A program made the translations under genes and the position numbers. The notes under the pieces were generated by a model. That model had not been told where the DNA came from. It saw only the letters and a program-made list of their open reading frames with translations, and made no database searches. A DNA stretch of 15,160 bases from an uncultured Eubacteriales bacterium. GTDB lineage: Bacteria; Bacillota; Clostridia; Christensenellales; CAG-138. The DNA is taken from assembly GCA_902768995.1 (NCBI GenBank), contig CACXNN010000023.1:1-15160 (forward strand). The letters run 5' to 3'. Shown here in pieces: positions 1 through 7,088 of this stretch (position 1 is its first letter; the number at the start of each line of letters is the position of its first letter).

Positions 1-1175
1 AGGATGGCGGCCTCGTTGAGCACGTTCTCTAAATCGGCGCCCGTGAACCCAGGCGTCCGCTGGGCGAGAACGGCCAAATCCACGTCCGGCTCGAACTTCT
101 TGTTCCGGGCGTGGACGTGCAAAATGGCCTCCCGGCCCTTCACGTCGGGATAGTTCATGGTCACCTGCCGGTCGAACCGGCCCGGCCGCTGCAGGGCGGG
201 GTCCAGGATGTCCGGCCGGTTGGTGGCGGCGATGACGATGATCCCCTCGTTGGGGGCGAACCCGTCCATCTCCACCAAAAGCTGGTTCAGCGTCTGTTCC
301 TTCTCGTCGTGGCCGCCGCCCAAGCCAGCGCCCCGCTGCCGGCCCACGGCGTCGATCTCGTCGATGAAGATCACCGCGGGGGTGCTCCTTTTGGCTGTGT
401 TGAACAGGTCCCTGACCCGGGACGCGCCCACGCCCACGAACATCTCCACGAAATCGGAGCCGGAGATGGAGAAGAAGGGCACCTTGGCCTCCCCCGCCAC
501 GGCCTTGGCCATGAGGGTCTTGCCGGTCCCCGGCGGGCCCACCAGCAGGACGCCCTTGGGTATCCGGGCGCCCACCTCGGAGAACCGCTGCAGCTCCAGC
601 TTCTCCTCGTCGGCCCCCGCCACGTCCTTGAAGGTGATGGGGTTCTGCCCCGGGGCGTACTCCCGGGCCCGGGACCGACCGAAGTTGGCCATCTGCTTGC
701 CGCCGCCCTGCTGCCGGTACATGAACCACATGAACAGGGCCATGGACCCGAACAGCAGCACGTAGGGCAATATCACCACCAGCCAGCTCTGGCCCTTGGG
801 CTGGACCACGGTGTAGGTGAAGGGATAGTCCACGGAGGACACGGCGTCCGCGTCCTTCCCCTGCATCTTGGCGATGAGCAGGGACATGTTCTTGCTGAAC
901 TCCTCCTCCGAGCAGGTGAAGGTGAAGTCCGCCCGGTTGGGGAGGTCCTTGATGGTATAGTTCGACCCGGTGTAGAGGCCGGTGTAGAGGCCGGAGCCCA
1001 GCGTCTCATGGACGGCCTGGACCTTCTTGTCCTCCACCAGCTTCACGAAGTCCTGGAGCGTGATCTCGTCCGGGGTCTTGGTGGTGAAGCCGCCCGAGAT
1101 CATGTACAGGATCAGGGCGCCCATGAGCACCCAGATCAGCAGGGTCGATAGTCCTTTTCTCGTCTTGGGATTCAA
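1..1175 (-). CDS. ftsH: ATP-dependent zinc metalloprotease FtsH, N-terminal 391 residues (gene runs off the left edge)
   Basis: FtsH is a membrane-anchored AAA+ protease that unfolds and degrades misfolded membrane proteins and short-lived regulators. Visible in order: TM1 (about residues 9-28), an extracytoplasmic domain, TM2 (about 129-152), then the AAA+ module with Walker A GPPGTGKT (213-220), Walker B VIFIDEID, the GGGHDEKEQTLNQLL segment and the second region of homology ATNRPDILDPALQRPGRFDR. The HEXXH protease domain lies outside the window. The start is taken as TTG at 1175, because AAGGAG sits 8 nt upstream and no ATG fits; the protein then begins MNPKTRKG. Third gene of tilS-hpt-ftsH, a common Firmicutes order. 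Oddity: between EEKLEL and RFSEVGARIPKG the family normally has about 10 more residues (a helix like EVVEFLKDP). They are missing in frame here, near 588-593. Family identity is certain; whether this copy is functional is not. Confidence 0.95.
   Translation of the reverse strand, partial: MNPKTRKGLSTLLIWVLMGALILYMISGGFTTKTPDEITLQDFVKLVEDKKVQAVHETLGSGLYTGLYTGSNYTIKDLPNRADFTFTCSEEEFSKNMSLLIAKMQGKDADAVSSVDYPFTYTVVQPKGQSWLVVILPYVLLFGSMALFMWFMYRQQGGGKQMANFGRSRAREYAPGQNPITFKDVAGADEEKLELQRFSEVGARIPKGVLLVGPPGTGKTLMAKAVAGEAKVPFFSISGSDFVEMFVGVGASRVRDLFNTAKRSTPAVIFIDEIDAVGRQRGAGLGGGHDEKEQTLNQLLVEMDGFAPNEGIIVIAATNRPDILDPALQRPGRFDRQVTMNYPDVKGREAILHVHARNKKFEPDVDLAVLAQRTPGFTGADLENVLNEAAI
969..992. repeat. 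12-bp perfect tandem duplication inside ftsH
   Basis: Two adjacent copies of GGTGTAGAGGCC (969-980 and 981-992) encode a doubled Gly-Leu-Tyr-Thr in the extracytoplasmic domain of FtsH. This domain is variable in the family, so an in-frame duplication there is probably tolerated. Confidence 0.8.
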
Positions 1176-1212
1176 TGGATGTTCTCCTTACGCAGGGCCG
1201 TCCCCTGCCGGT

Positions 1213-1605
1213 TTATTGTTCTTCGTACACCCGGGGGCTCAGCACGCCCACATAGGGCAGATTCCGGTAGTAGCCCTTGTAGTCCAGGCCGTAGCCCACC
1301 ACGAACTTGTTGGGGATGGTGAACCCGCAGTAGTCCGGCGTGATCTCGCACTCCCGGCGCTCGGGCTTGTCGAGGAGGGCGCACACCCGCAGGGAGGCGG
1401 GCTTGCGCTCGGACAGCAGCCGGGTCAGGTAGGAGAGGGTGAGGCCGCTGTCCATGATGTCCTCGGCGATGATCACGTGCTTGTTCGTGATGCTGCTGTC
1501 CATGTCCTTGTTGATGCGGACGATGCCGCTGGTCTTCTGGGCGTCGCCGTAGCTGGAGATGCTCATGAAGTCCATCTTGAGATGGATGCTCATGGCAGGA
1601 CGCAC
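1213..1605 (-). CDS. hpt: Residual C-terminal open frame of hpt (130 codons from a GTG)
   Basis: This is the intact downstream part of the broken hpt gene. It would begin at GTG 1605 but has no convincing ribosome binding site, and the GTG lies in what was the frame of the upstream fragment. It holds the hood and core of the transferase fold, with the acidic PRPP loop AEDIMDSGLTL (about residues 47-57) and the C-terminal VVGYGLDYKGYYRNLPYVGVL. It lacks the N-terminal strand and the LKG loop, so I expect no activity even if it is translated. A gene caller would probably report this frame as hypoxanthine phosphoribosyltransferase. Confidence 0.5.
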   Translation of the reverse strand: MRPAMSIHLKMDFMSISSYGDAQKTSGIVRINKDMDSSITNKHVIIAEDIMDSGLTLSYLTRLLSERKPASLRVCALLDKPERRECEITPDYCGFTIPNKFVVGYGLDYKGYYRNLPYVGVLSPRVYEEQ

Positions 1606-1718
1606 AGCAGGATCACGTCCTTGCCCGCGTACTCCCGGCTGATCTGCTCGCCCAGCTCCTTCACCCGAGTCTTGATCTGCTCCTCGGTGACCAGCACCTC
1701 GGCGATGTCCTTGTTCAT
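1213..1718 (-). pseudogene. hpt: Hypoxanthine phosphoribosyltransferase, broken by an internal frameshifting deletion
   Basis: Hpt salvages hypoxanthine and guanine by joining them to PRPP to give IMP and GMP. The 5' piece starts at ATG 1718, 4 nt after the tilS stop, with GGGGA upstream. It reads 42 residues of typical Hpt N-terminus (MNKDIAEVLVTEEQIKTRVK and on to VILLCVL) and then hits TGA at 1590-1592. The rest continues in another frame from about 1594 (AMSIHLKMDFMSISSYG) through the PRPP-binding motif AEDIMDSGLTL to the normal C-terminus. Against the family pattern VLKGAxxFMADLxR, about 12 residues plus one base (about 37 nt) are missing at 1594-1596, including the LKG pyrophosphate-binding loop. 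An in-frame ATG at 1742 inside tilS is an alternative start. As written the gene cannot make intact Hpt; an assembly or sequencing error is a real alternative. Confidence 0.85.
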
Positions 1719-1722
1719 GAAT

Positions 1723-3069
1723 TCAGGTCCCCAGTTCTTCATGACGTTCTTCCCCCTTCGTAAAGATGATATGCAGGATACGCTTGGTCCCGTTGGTGAT
1801 CTTCGCCCGGTCCGCCACCGTGCCGCCGGGGACGAACAGGAGCCCCGCCTGGTCGCAGACCAGGGGCGTCTGCCGGTCCCGGCCGTACAGCTTCCGGTCC
1901 GTATAGTAGTCCGAGAGGAGCTTGCTCCCCCCCATGCCCAGGGGCGCGAACCGTTCCCCGGGCCTGGCTTGCCGCAAAACGAGCCACCCGGTGATCTTGT
2001 CCCCGTCCAGATACGCCTCGTGGGCCGGACAGGGGATGGCCGCTTTCTCCGCCCAGCGGGCCTCGTACACGCCCCAGGGGGTGGCCAGGGGCCTGCCCAT
2101 GGGCAGTTCCGCTTCGAAGGGCTCCGCTTCCGATACAGGGCCGATACTGAGCCGGTCCCCCTCCGCCCGGGCGATCAGGCCCCCTCGAAGGGGCGCCCAC
2201 CGGCCCGAGGGCTGGGCGAACAGGTCCGTGAGCCGGGTCACGTCCGCTTCGGTGAAATCCTCCGTCACCCCGCGCAGGAGCAGCAGGGCCGCCCTGTTTT
2301 GGAGCACCGGCGGCAGCGCCGCCAGGGCCTTGCGGCTGCCCCGGGCCTCGTCCAAAGCCCGCTGCGCCAGGCTGTCCAGGAACTCGTCCTCCGCCCTAAG
2401 CTTGTCGGCACAGGCAGCGATATGGGCCGCCGCCTGGGGATTTATGGCTGTGAGGGCCCCCATGCCCTCCTGCCGGAGCCGGTTCCGGCTGGCGTCCAAC
2501 AGGGCGTTGGTGCTGTCCAGCCGGTAGGGCTGATGCCCTTCGGCCAGGTACGCCAGGATCTCGTCCCTGCCCACGCTGAGCAGGGGCCGAATGAGGTCGC
2601 CCCGCCTCGGGGCCATGCCCGTAAGGCCGGCCATGCCGCTGCCGCGGACCAGGTGCAGGAGCACCGTCTCCGCCTGGTCGTCCCGGTGGTGGCCGAGGGC
2701 GATCACGTCCGCGCCCAGGGCGTCCTTCAGCCGCCGAAGGAAGGCGTATCGGAGCTGTCGCGCCGCCGTCTCCAGGGAGAGGCCCTGGCTCCTTGCCAAG
2801 GCGGGCGCGTCCCCGCTTTCGCTGAACAGGGGCACCCCCAGCTCCAGGCACGTCTTCCGGCAGAAGCAGAGGTCCGCCCGGGCCTCCGCGCCCCGGATGC
2901 CGTGCTCGTAATGGGCCGCGTACAGAGGGCCGATCCGCCCCTCGTCCCGGAGCCGCCGCAATTCCAGCAGCAGCGCCGTGGAGTCGGGCCCGCCGGAGAA
3001 TGCGCACACCACAGCCTCCCGCCCGTGAAGGCGGCAGGCCGTCAGCGTTCGTTCCGTCAAGAGCAGCAT
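1723..3069 (-). CDS. tilS: tRNA(Ile)-lysidine synthase TilS
   Basis: TilS uses ATP to attach lysine to C34 of the tRNA-Ile with anticodon CAU, changing both its codon reading (AUA) and its charging identity; it is normally essential. The 448-residue protein has the N-type ATP pyrophosphatase P-loop SGGPDS at residues 25-30. It also has the family motifs HYEHGIRG, ETAARQLRYAFL, ALGHHRDDQAETVLLHLVRG, RPLL and the RNRLR segment, followed by the substrate-binding C-terminal domain (about 360-448, ending near KITNGTKRILHI). Length is normal and I see no gap. The start ATG at 3069 lies about 25 nt downstream of the predicted transcription start of a strong promoter. First gene of the tilS-hpt-ftsH operon; the hpt start follows its stop by 4 nt. 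Confidence 0.95.
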   Translation of the reverse strand: MLLLTERTLTACRLHGREAVVCAFSGGPDSTALLLELRRLRDEGRIGPLYAAHYEHGIRGAEARADLCFCRKTCLELGVPLFSESGDAPALARSQGLSLETAARQLRYAFLRRLKDALGADVIALGHHRDDQAETVLLHLVRGSGMAGLTGMAPRRGDLIRPLLSVGRDEILAYLAEGHQPYRLDSTNALLDASRNRLRQEGMGALTAINPQAAAHIAACADKLRAEDEFLDSLAQRALDEARGSRKALAALPPVLQNRAALLLLRGVTEDFTEADVTRLTDLFAQPSGRWAPLRGGLIARAEGDRLSIGPVSEAEPFEAELPMGRPLATPWGVYEARWAEKAAIPCPAHEAYLDGDKITGWLVLRQARPGERFAPLGMGGSKLLSDYYTDRKLYGRDRQTPLVCDQAGLLFVPGGTVADRAKITNGTKRILHIIFTKGEERHEELGT

Positions 3070-3099
3070 GGATACCAGACCCCGATTATAGTTATATAT

Positions 3100-3128
3100 A
3101 TCATACCCTTTGCGCCGCTTTTTGACAA
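3100..3128 (-). promoter_or_regulatory. Sigma-A type promoter for tilS-hpt-ftsH
   Basis: Read on the minus strand: -35 TTGTCA (3128-3123), a 17-nt spacer, -10 TATGAT (3105-3100). Each box is one mismatch from consensus. Transcription would start near 3093, and tilS begins at 3069. Confidence 0.8.
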
Positions 3129-3156
3129 GTATTTTTTAAAGGAATGAATGAAAGCA

Positions 3157-3184
3157 CGCACCCTTTCTTTCAAGAAAGGGTGCG
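3157..3184 (-). terminator. Hairpin, probable Rho-independent terminator of the dehydrogenase gene
   Basis: A perfect 13-nt inverted repeat (arms CGCACCCTTTCTT and AAGAAAGGGTGCG, 2 nt between) lies about 30 nt after the dehydrogenase stop. On the minus strand it is followed by a U-rich but interrupted stretch (GCTTTCATTCATTCCTTT), so termination may be incomplete. It separates the dehydrogenase from the tilS promoter. Confidence 0.65.
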
Positions 3185-3214
3185 ACCCAAAGAACTTTAT
3201 ATGGGATAAGGGGA

Positions 3215-4090
3215 TCAGTTGACAACATTCACTGGCTTACCTTCCAATACGCCCCGGATGCTGTCCGCGGTCACGTCCACGATCTTCTGCCGGGCCTCCA
3301 CGGTGGCCCAGGCGGAGTGGCCCGTGAGATAGCAGTTGGGCGCTTTCAGGAGGGGGTTGTGGATGTCGATTTCGTTCACCAACGACCCCCGGGCGGTGTT
3401 GATGAGCAGGACCCCGTCTTTCATTTGGGCGATGGTCTCGGCGTTGATAAAGCCCATGTTCTCGGCGGTGGCCGGGCAATGGAGGCTGATCACGTCCGAC
3501 GCGGCCAACAGCTCCTCCAACGGCACCTGCTTGCCGGGAAAGGCGGGATGCTCGTGCCGGGCATACCCCAGCACCCGCATGCCGAAGGCCAGCCCCACGG
3601 CCGCCACCCGGGACCCGATGGCCCCGCAGCCCACCACGCCCAGGGTCTTCCCCTCCAGGGCCATGGGCGTCCTCTCCCACCAGCAGAACTCCGGGCAGGC
3701 GGTCCAGGCCCCCTGGCGGATGCGGGCGGTGCTTTGATACGTCCGGCGGGTCATCTCCAGCAGGAATCCAAACACGCTCTCCGTCACGCCCCCGGCGGCA
3801 TAGCCGGGCACGTTGCACACGGGGATGCCCAGGGCCCGGGCGGCCTTCACGTCCACCACGTCGTACCCCGTGGCGAGGACGCCAATCATCTTCAGGGAGG
3901 CCGCCCCCTTCAGGGCGTCGGCGGACAGCTTCACCTTGTTGGTTAGCACCACGTCCGCCCCCCGAAGCCGCTGGGGCACCAGCGCCGGGTCCGTCCTATC
4001 GTAGAGGGACAGGGTGCCCAACGCCCGCCAGGGGCTCAGGTCCAGCTCCTCCACCTTCAGGGTCTTTGCGTCCAGGACCACGATCTGCAT
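3215..4090 (-). CDS. D-2-hydroxyacid dehydrogenase (glycerate/hydroxypyruvate reductase-like), missing its catalytic-Glu segment
   Basis: NAD(P)-dependent D-2-hydroxyacid dehydrogenases interconvert 2-ketoacids and D-2-hydroxyacids; the sequence resembles the glycerate/hydroxypyruvate reductase branch, but the substrate is a guess. The 291 residues are shorter than the usual roughly 315-320. Visible: an N-terminal substrate domain with GVLATGYDVVDVKAA (about 70-84), the Rossmann loop GVVGCGAIG (151-159), ISLHCPATAENMGFIN, INTARGSLVNE with catalytic Arg234, and the C-terminal TGHSAWATVEARQ with catalytic His258. Between NEID (to 242) and NPLLKAPNC (from 245) the family has about 24 more residues, including the LDV...EP stretch that carries the catalytic Glu. 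Here they are absent in frame near 3359-3367, so the enzyme is probably inactive unless this is an assembly error. ATG 4090 was chosen because GGGAG precedes it and the promoter at 4124-4152 excludes the upstream ATG at 4183. Confidence 0.85.
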   Translation of the reverse strand: MQIVVLDAKTLKVEELDLSPWRALGTLSLYDRTDPALVPQRLRGADVVLTNKVKLSADALKGAASLKMIGVLATGYDVVDVKAARALGIPVCNVPGYAAGGVTESVFGFLLEMTRRTYQSTARIRQGAWTACPEFCWWERTPMALEGKTLGVVGCGAIGSRVAAVGLAFGMRVLGYARHEHPAFPGKQVPLEELLAASDVISLHCPATAENMGFINAETIAQMKDGVLLINTARGSLVNEIDIHNPLLKAPNCYLTGHSAWATVEARQKIVDVTADSIRGVLEGKPVNVVN

Positions 4091-4123
4091 AGGTTTTCTC
4101 CCTTTTTCGTCACTTTCAGCCCC

Positions 4124-4152
4124 ATTGTAGCCCCTCGGGGAGGGGGCGTCAA
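4124..4152 (-). promoter_or_regulatory. Sigma-A type promoter for the D-hydroxyacid dehydrogenase
   Basis: Minus strand: -35 TTGACG (4152-4147), a 17-nt spacer, -10 TACAAT (4129-4124). Both boxes are close to consensus. The spacer is a GC-rich run that can fold (CCCC TCCCC GAGGGG). It is divergent from the trkA promoter, with 32 nt between the two -35 boxes. Confidence 0.75.
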
Positions 4153-4184
4153 ATGAACATTCCTTGAACGCTGGCGGGGACAAG

Positions 4185-4213
4185 TTGCCAAAAATGCGGA
4201 GATATGGTAATAT
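4185..4213 (+). promoter_or_regulatory. Sigma-A type promoter for trkA-trkH
   Basis: -35 TTGCCA (4185-4190), a 17-nt spacer, -10 TAATAT (4208-4213), preceded by TGG as in an extended -10. Transcription would start near 4220, inside the palindrome at 4217-4231. Confidence 0.7.
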
Positions 4214-4216
4214 ATA

Positions 4217-4231
4217 CGATAATCATTATCA
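4217..4231. promoter_or_regulatory. Candidate Fur-family operator (7-1-7 palindrome) at the trkA transcription start
   Basis: CGATAATCATTATCA matches the 7-1-7 Fur-family consensus TGATAATNATTATCA at 13 of 14 defined positions and contains a perfect 13-bp palindrome. It starts 4 nt after the -10 box, so a bound repressor would block initiation. Fur, Zur and PerR boxes are similar, so the regulator and its metal cannot be named from this site. Confidence 0.55.
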
Positions 4232-4247
4232 ACATGGGGGCAAAGAT

Positions 4248-5624
4248 ATGTTCATCATTGTGGTCGGCCAGGGCAAGGTAGGGACCACCCTTTCGTCCCA
4301 GCTGTGCGCCGAAGGCCACGACATCGTCACCATCGACAACGACGATCGGGTGCTCAAGAAGCTCCAGGAGACGCTGGACGTAGCCACCCTCTGCGGCAAC
4401 GGCGCCGCCGGCTCCGTGCTGGAGGAGGCGGGCGCGGCCCGGGCGGACCTGCTGATCGCCTGCACCGACAGCGACGAGGTCAACCTCCTGAGCTGCATGG
4501 TGGCCCGGAAGCTGGGCACCAGGAACACCATCGCCCGGGTCCGGAACCCGGAGTACGACAGCGACTTGCGGCTTCTAAAGGACGAGTTCCACATCTCCCT
4601 CAGCATCAACCCGGAGCTCACCTGCGCCCGCGAGATCTTCCGCATCCTCCGCTTCCCCGCCTTCCTGAAGCGGGAGACCTTCCTCCGAGACAAGGCGGAG
4701 CTGGTGGAGCTGAAGGTGGCCCCCGGCAGCAAGCTGGACGGGCTCAAGCTCATGGACCTGAGGCGCATCACCGACGAGAAGGCCCTGATCTGCGCCGTGG
4801 AGCGCCAGGGCGAGGTCACCATCCCCGACGGCACCTTCGTGCTCCAGGGGAACGACCGCATCTCCATCACCGCGGAGGCCTCGGGCCTGGTCCGGTTCAT
4901 GAGCGATCTCAAGCTCTCCACCCCCAGCATCCGTAAGGTCATGATCGTGGGCGGCAGCCGCATCGCCATCCACGTGGCCCGGATGCTGCTGCGGAACAAG
5001 ATCCGCGTCACCATCATCGACAACGACGAGCAGAAGTGCAAGCTTCTCACCGACATGCTCCCCGAGGCCACCATCCTCTGCGGCAACGGCTCCTTGCAGG
5101 AGGTGCTTCTCGAGGAGGGCGTGAAGGACACGGACGCGGTGCTGGCCCTCACGGGCTTCGACGAGGAGAATTTGACCATCTCCATGTTCGCCAACTATCT
5201 GAAGGTGCCCAAGACCGTCACCAAGATCGACCGGACGGAGCACCTGGAGGTCTACACCAACGCCGGCATCGACACCATCGTCTCGCCGAAGCTTTTGACC
5301 GCCAACGAGATCGTCCGCTACGTCCGGGCCATGGGCAGCCGGTCCGGCCAGTCCATGCTGGCCCTGAGCCGGTACATGGACGGGCGGGTGGAGGCCATGG
5401 AGTTCGTGGTCCCCGCCGGCGCCAGCTACTGCGACATCCCCTTCAAGGCCCTCCAGACCCGGAAGCGGAAGAACACCCTGGTGGCGGCCATCGCCCGGAA
5501 CCGGCAGCTCATCATACCCAGCGGCAACGACTGTCTGTTGCCCGAGGATCGGGTGGTGATCGTGGCGCCCCGGGACGTGACCATCTCCGAGCTTAAGGAC
5601 GTGTTCCCGGGAGGCAGCCTATGA
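4248..5624 (+). CDS. trkA: Trk system potassium uptake protein TrkA (cytoplasmic NAD-binding regulator)
   Basis: TrkA is the peripheral regulatory subunit of Trk potassium uptake; its nucleotide-binding RCK domains gate the TrkH channel. The 458 residues show the usual duplicated layout. The first Rossmann unit has VVGQGKVG (G7, G9, G12) with the ribose-binding acidic end near D30, followed by a TrkA-C domain (about 138-220). The second unit has VMIVGGSRIA (231-240) with IIDNDEQKC, followed by a second TrkA-C domain ending at about 450. Length and motifs look intact. ATG 4248 was chosen: the protein then begins MFIIVVGQGKVG like its relatives, and GGGGG lies 7 nt upstream. The upstream in-frame ATG at 4164 precedes the promoter. 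Its stop overlaps the trkH start (ATGA), so the two are translationally coupled. Confidence 0.95.
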   Translation: MFIIVVGQGKVGTTLSSQLCAEGHDIVTIDNDDRVLKKLQETLDVATLCGNGAAGSVLEEAGAARADLLIACTDSDEVNLLSCMVARKLGTRNTIARVRNPEYDSDLRLLKDEFHISLSINPELTCAREIFRILRFPAFLKRETFLRDKAELVELKVAPGSKLDGLKLMDLRRITDEKALICAVERQGEVTIPDGTFVLQGNDRISITAEASGLVRFMSDLKLSTPSIRKVMIVGGSRIAIHVARMLLRNKIRVTIIDNDEQKCKLLTDMLPEATILCGNGSLQEVLLEEGVKDTDAVLALTGFDEENLTISMFANYLKVPKTVTKIDRTEHLEVYTNAGIDTIVSPKLLTANEIVRYVRAMGSRSGQSMLALSRYMDGRVEAMEFVVPAGASYCDIPFKALQTRKRKNTLVAAIARNRQLIIPSGNDCLLPEDRVVIVAPRDVTISELKDVFPGGSL

Positions 5625-7075
5625 ACGGCCGGGCCGTCCGATACTTCATCGGCCATATCCTCCGGTGGGAAGCCATCTTGATGCTCCCCGCCCTCATCAT
5701 CGCCATCATGGACAAGACCTGGGGCGCGGTGAACGGATTCCTCATCACCATGCTGGCCCTGCTCCTCTTCTCCTCCCTGCTGCTGTTTATCGGCCAGAAG
5801 GGGGACCACAGCATGCAGGCCCGGGAGGGCTTCGTGATCGTGGGGTTGAGCTGGGTGCTCATGTCCCTGTTCGGCGCGTTGCCCTTCGCCATCTCCAGGG
5901 AGATCCCCCGGTACGTGGACGCCGTCTTCGAGACCGCCTCCGGCTTCACCACCACGGGAGCCAGCATCCTGACCAACATCGAGGGCCTGTGCCGGGGCTT
6001 GCTGTTCTGGCGCAGCTTCACCCATTGGATCGGCGGCATGGGCGTGCTGGTGTTCGTCATGGCCATCATCCCCCTTTCAAAGGGCAGCGGCGAGAGCATG
6101 CACCTCCTCAGGGCCGAGAGCCCGGGGCCGGACGTGGGCAAGGTGTCCCCCACCATGCGCAAGACCACCCGGGTCCTCTACGCCATCTACTTCGGCATCA
6201 CCCTGCTGACCTTCCTGCTGCTGGTCCTGGGCGGCGACCCGGCCTTCGACAGCTTCTGCAACGCCGTAGGCGCGGCGGGCACCGGCGGTTTCGCCATCAA
6301 GAACGCGGGCATCGCGGCCTACGGCCATTACACCCAGACGGTCCTGTCCTTCGCCATGATGGCCTTCGGCGTGAACTTCTCCGTGTACTACCTGATCCTC
6401 ACCCGGCAAACTAAGCGGGCCCTGCAGGACGAGGAGCTCCACTGGTACGTGGGCATCATCCTGGGGGTGCTGGTGATCCTGGTCCTCAACACCCGCAAGC
6501 TCTTCCCCAGCCTGGGCGAGGCGATCCACCACGTGTTCTTCACCATCTGCTCCATCATCACCACCACGGGCTTCTCCACGGTGGACTTCAACCTGTGGCC
6601 GGAGCTCTCTAAGTGGATTTTGGTGCTCCTCATGTTCATGGGCGCTTCCGCCGGCAGCACCGGCGGCGGCATGAAGGTGAGCCGCATCCTGATCCTCATC
6701 AAGAGCCTGAAGAACCAGATCGCCTCCATGCTCCGGCCCCGGAGCGTCCACGTGGTGCGGCTCAACAAGAAGATGGTGGACGATTCCACCGTTCGGGGCG
6801 TCCACGTGTTCGCCCTGGCCTACTTCTTCATCCTGGCCGTGTCCGCCCTCATCGTGTCCTTCGACAACTACGACGGCGTCACCACGTTGACCTCCGTCAT
6901 CGCCTGCATCAGCAACATCGGCCCCGGCCTCAATATGGTGGGCCCCACGGGGAACTATTCCGCCTTCTCGGACCTCTCCAAGATCGTCCTGTCATTGGAC
7001 ATGCTCTTCGGGCGTCTCGAGATCTTCCCCATGCTGCTCCTGTTCGCCCCCATGGCCTGGAGAAGAAACGGCTGA
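5621..7075 (+). CDS. trkH: Potassium uptake protein TrkH (membrane channel subunit)
   Basis: TrkH forms the potassium-conducting membrane pore of the Trk system and works with TrkA, encoded just upstream. The 484-residue protein has many hydrophobic segments and the four pore-loop selectivity regions of the SKT superfamily: SGFTTTGAS (107-115), AGTGGFAIKN (219-228), TTTGFSTVDFN (314-324) and SNIGPGLNMVGPTGNYSAFS (431-450). Other family marks are RSFTHWIGGMGVLVF (131-145), LLRAESPGP (162-170) and AGSTGGGMKVSR (344-355). No gap or premature stop is seen. The start ATG overlaps the trkA stop by 4 nt and has GGGAGG upstream. A terminator follows the stop by 13 nt, so the operon is just trkA-trkH. 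Confidence 0.96.
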   Translation: MNGRAVRYFIGHILRWEAILMLPALIIAIMDKTWGAVNGFLITMLALLLFSSLLLFIGQKGDHSMQAREGFVIVGLSWVLMSLFGALPFAISREIPRYVDAVFETASGFTTTGASILTNIEGLCRGLLFWRSFTHWIGGMGVLVFVMAIIPLSKGSGESMHLLRAESPGPDVGKVSPTMRKTTRVLYAIYFGITLLTFLLLVLGGDPAFDSFCNAVGAAGTGGFAIKNAGIAAYGHYTQTVLSFAMMAFGVNFSVYYLILTRQTKRALQDEELHWYVGIILGVLVILVLNTRKLFPSLGEAIHHVFFTICSIITTTGFSTVDFNLWPELSKWILVLLMFMGASAGSTGGGMKVSRILILIKSLKNQIASMLRPRSVHVVRLNKKMVDDSTVRGVHVFALAYFFILAVSALIVSFDNYDGVTTLTSVIACISNIGPGLNMVGPTGNYSAFSDLSKIVLSLDMLFGRLEIFPMLLLFAPMAWRRNG

Positions 7076-7088
7076 TTCTTCGCAAACC

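Noticed and set aside
1590..1718. The hpt break as a programmed frameshift or intron
   Set aside because: About 12 conserved residues are absent altogether, so no slippage site could restore the protein, and no extra sequence is present that splicing would need.
1027..3147. A 706-codon open frame on the plus strand across ftsH, hpt and tilS
   Set aside because: It is antisense to recognisable genes, has no family motifs, and is rich in Gly, Pro and Arg as expected for shadow frames in GC-rich DNA. Similar long antisense frames over trkA, trkH, ftsK, rimO and cinA were discarded for the same reason.
4091..4183. Longer N-terminus for the dehydrogenase from ATG 4183
   Set aside because: It spans the -10 and -35 boxes at 4124-4152, has no family similarity, and ATG 4090 has a good ribosome binding site.
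4164..4247. Longer N-terminus for TrkA from ATG 4164
   Set aside because: The extension contains the predicted promoter and operator, and TrkA homologues begin at the MFIIVVGQGKVG position.
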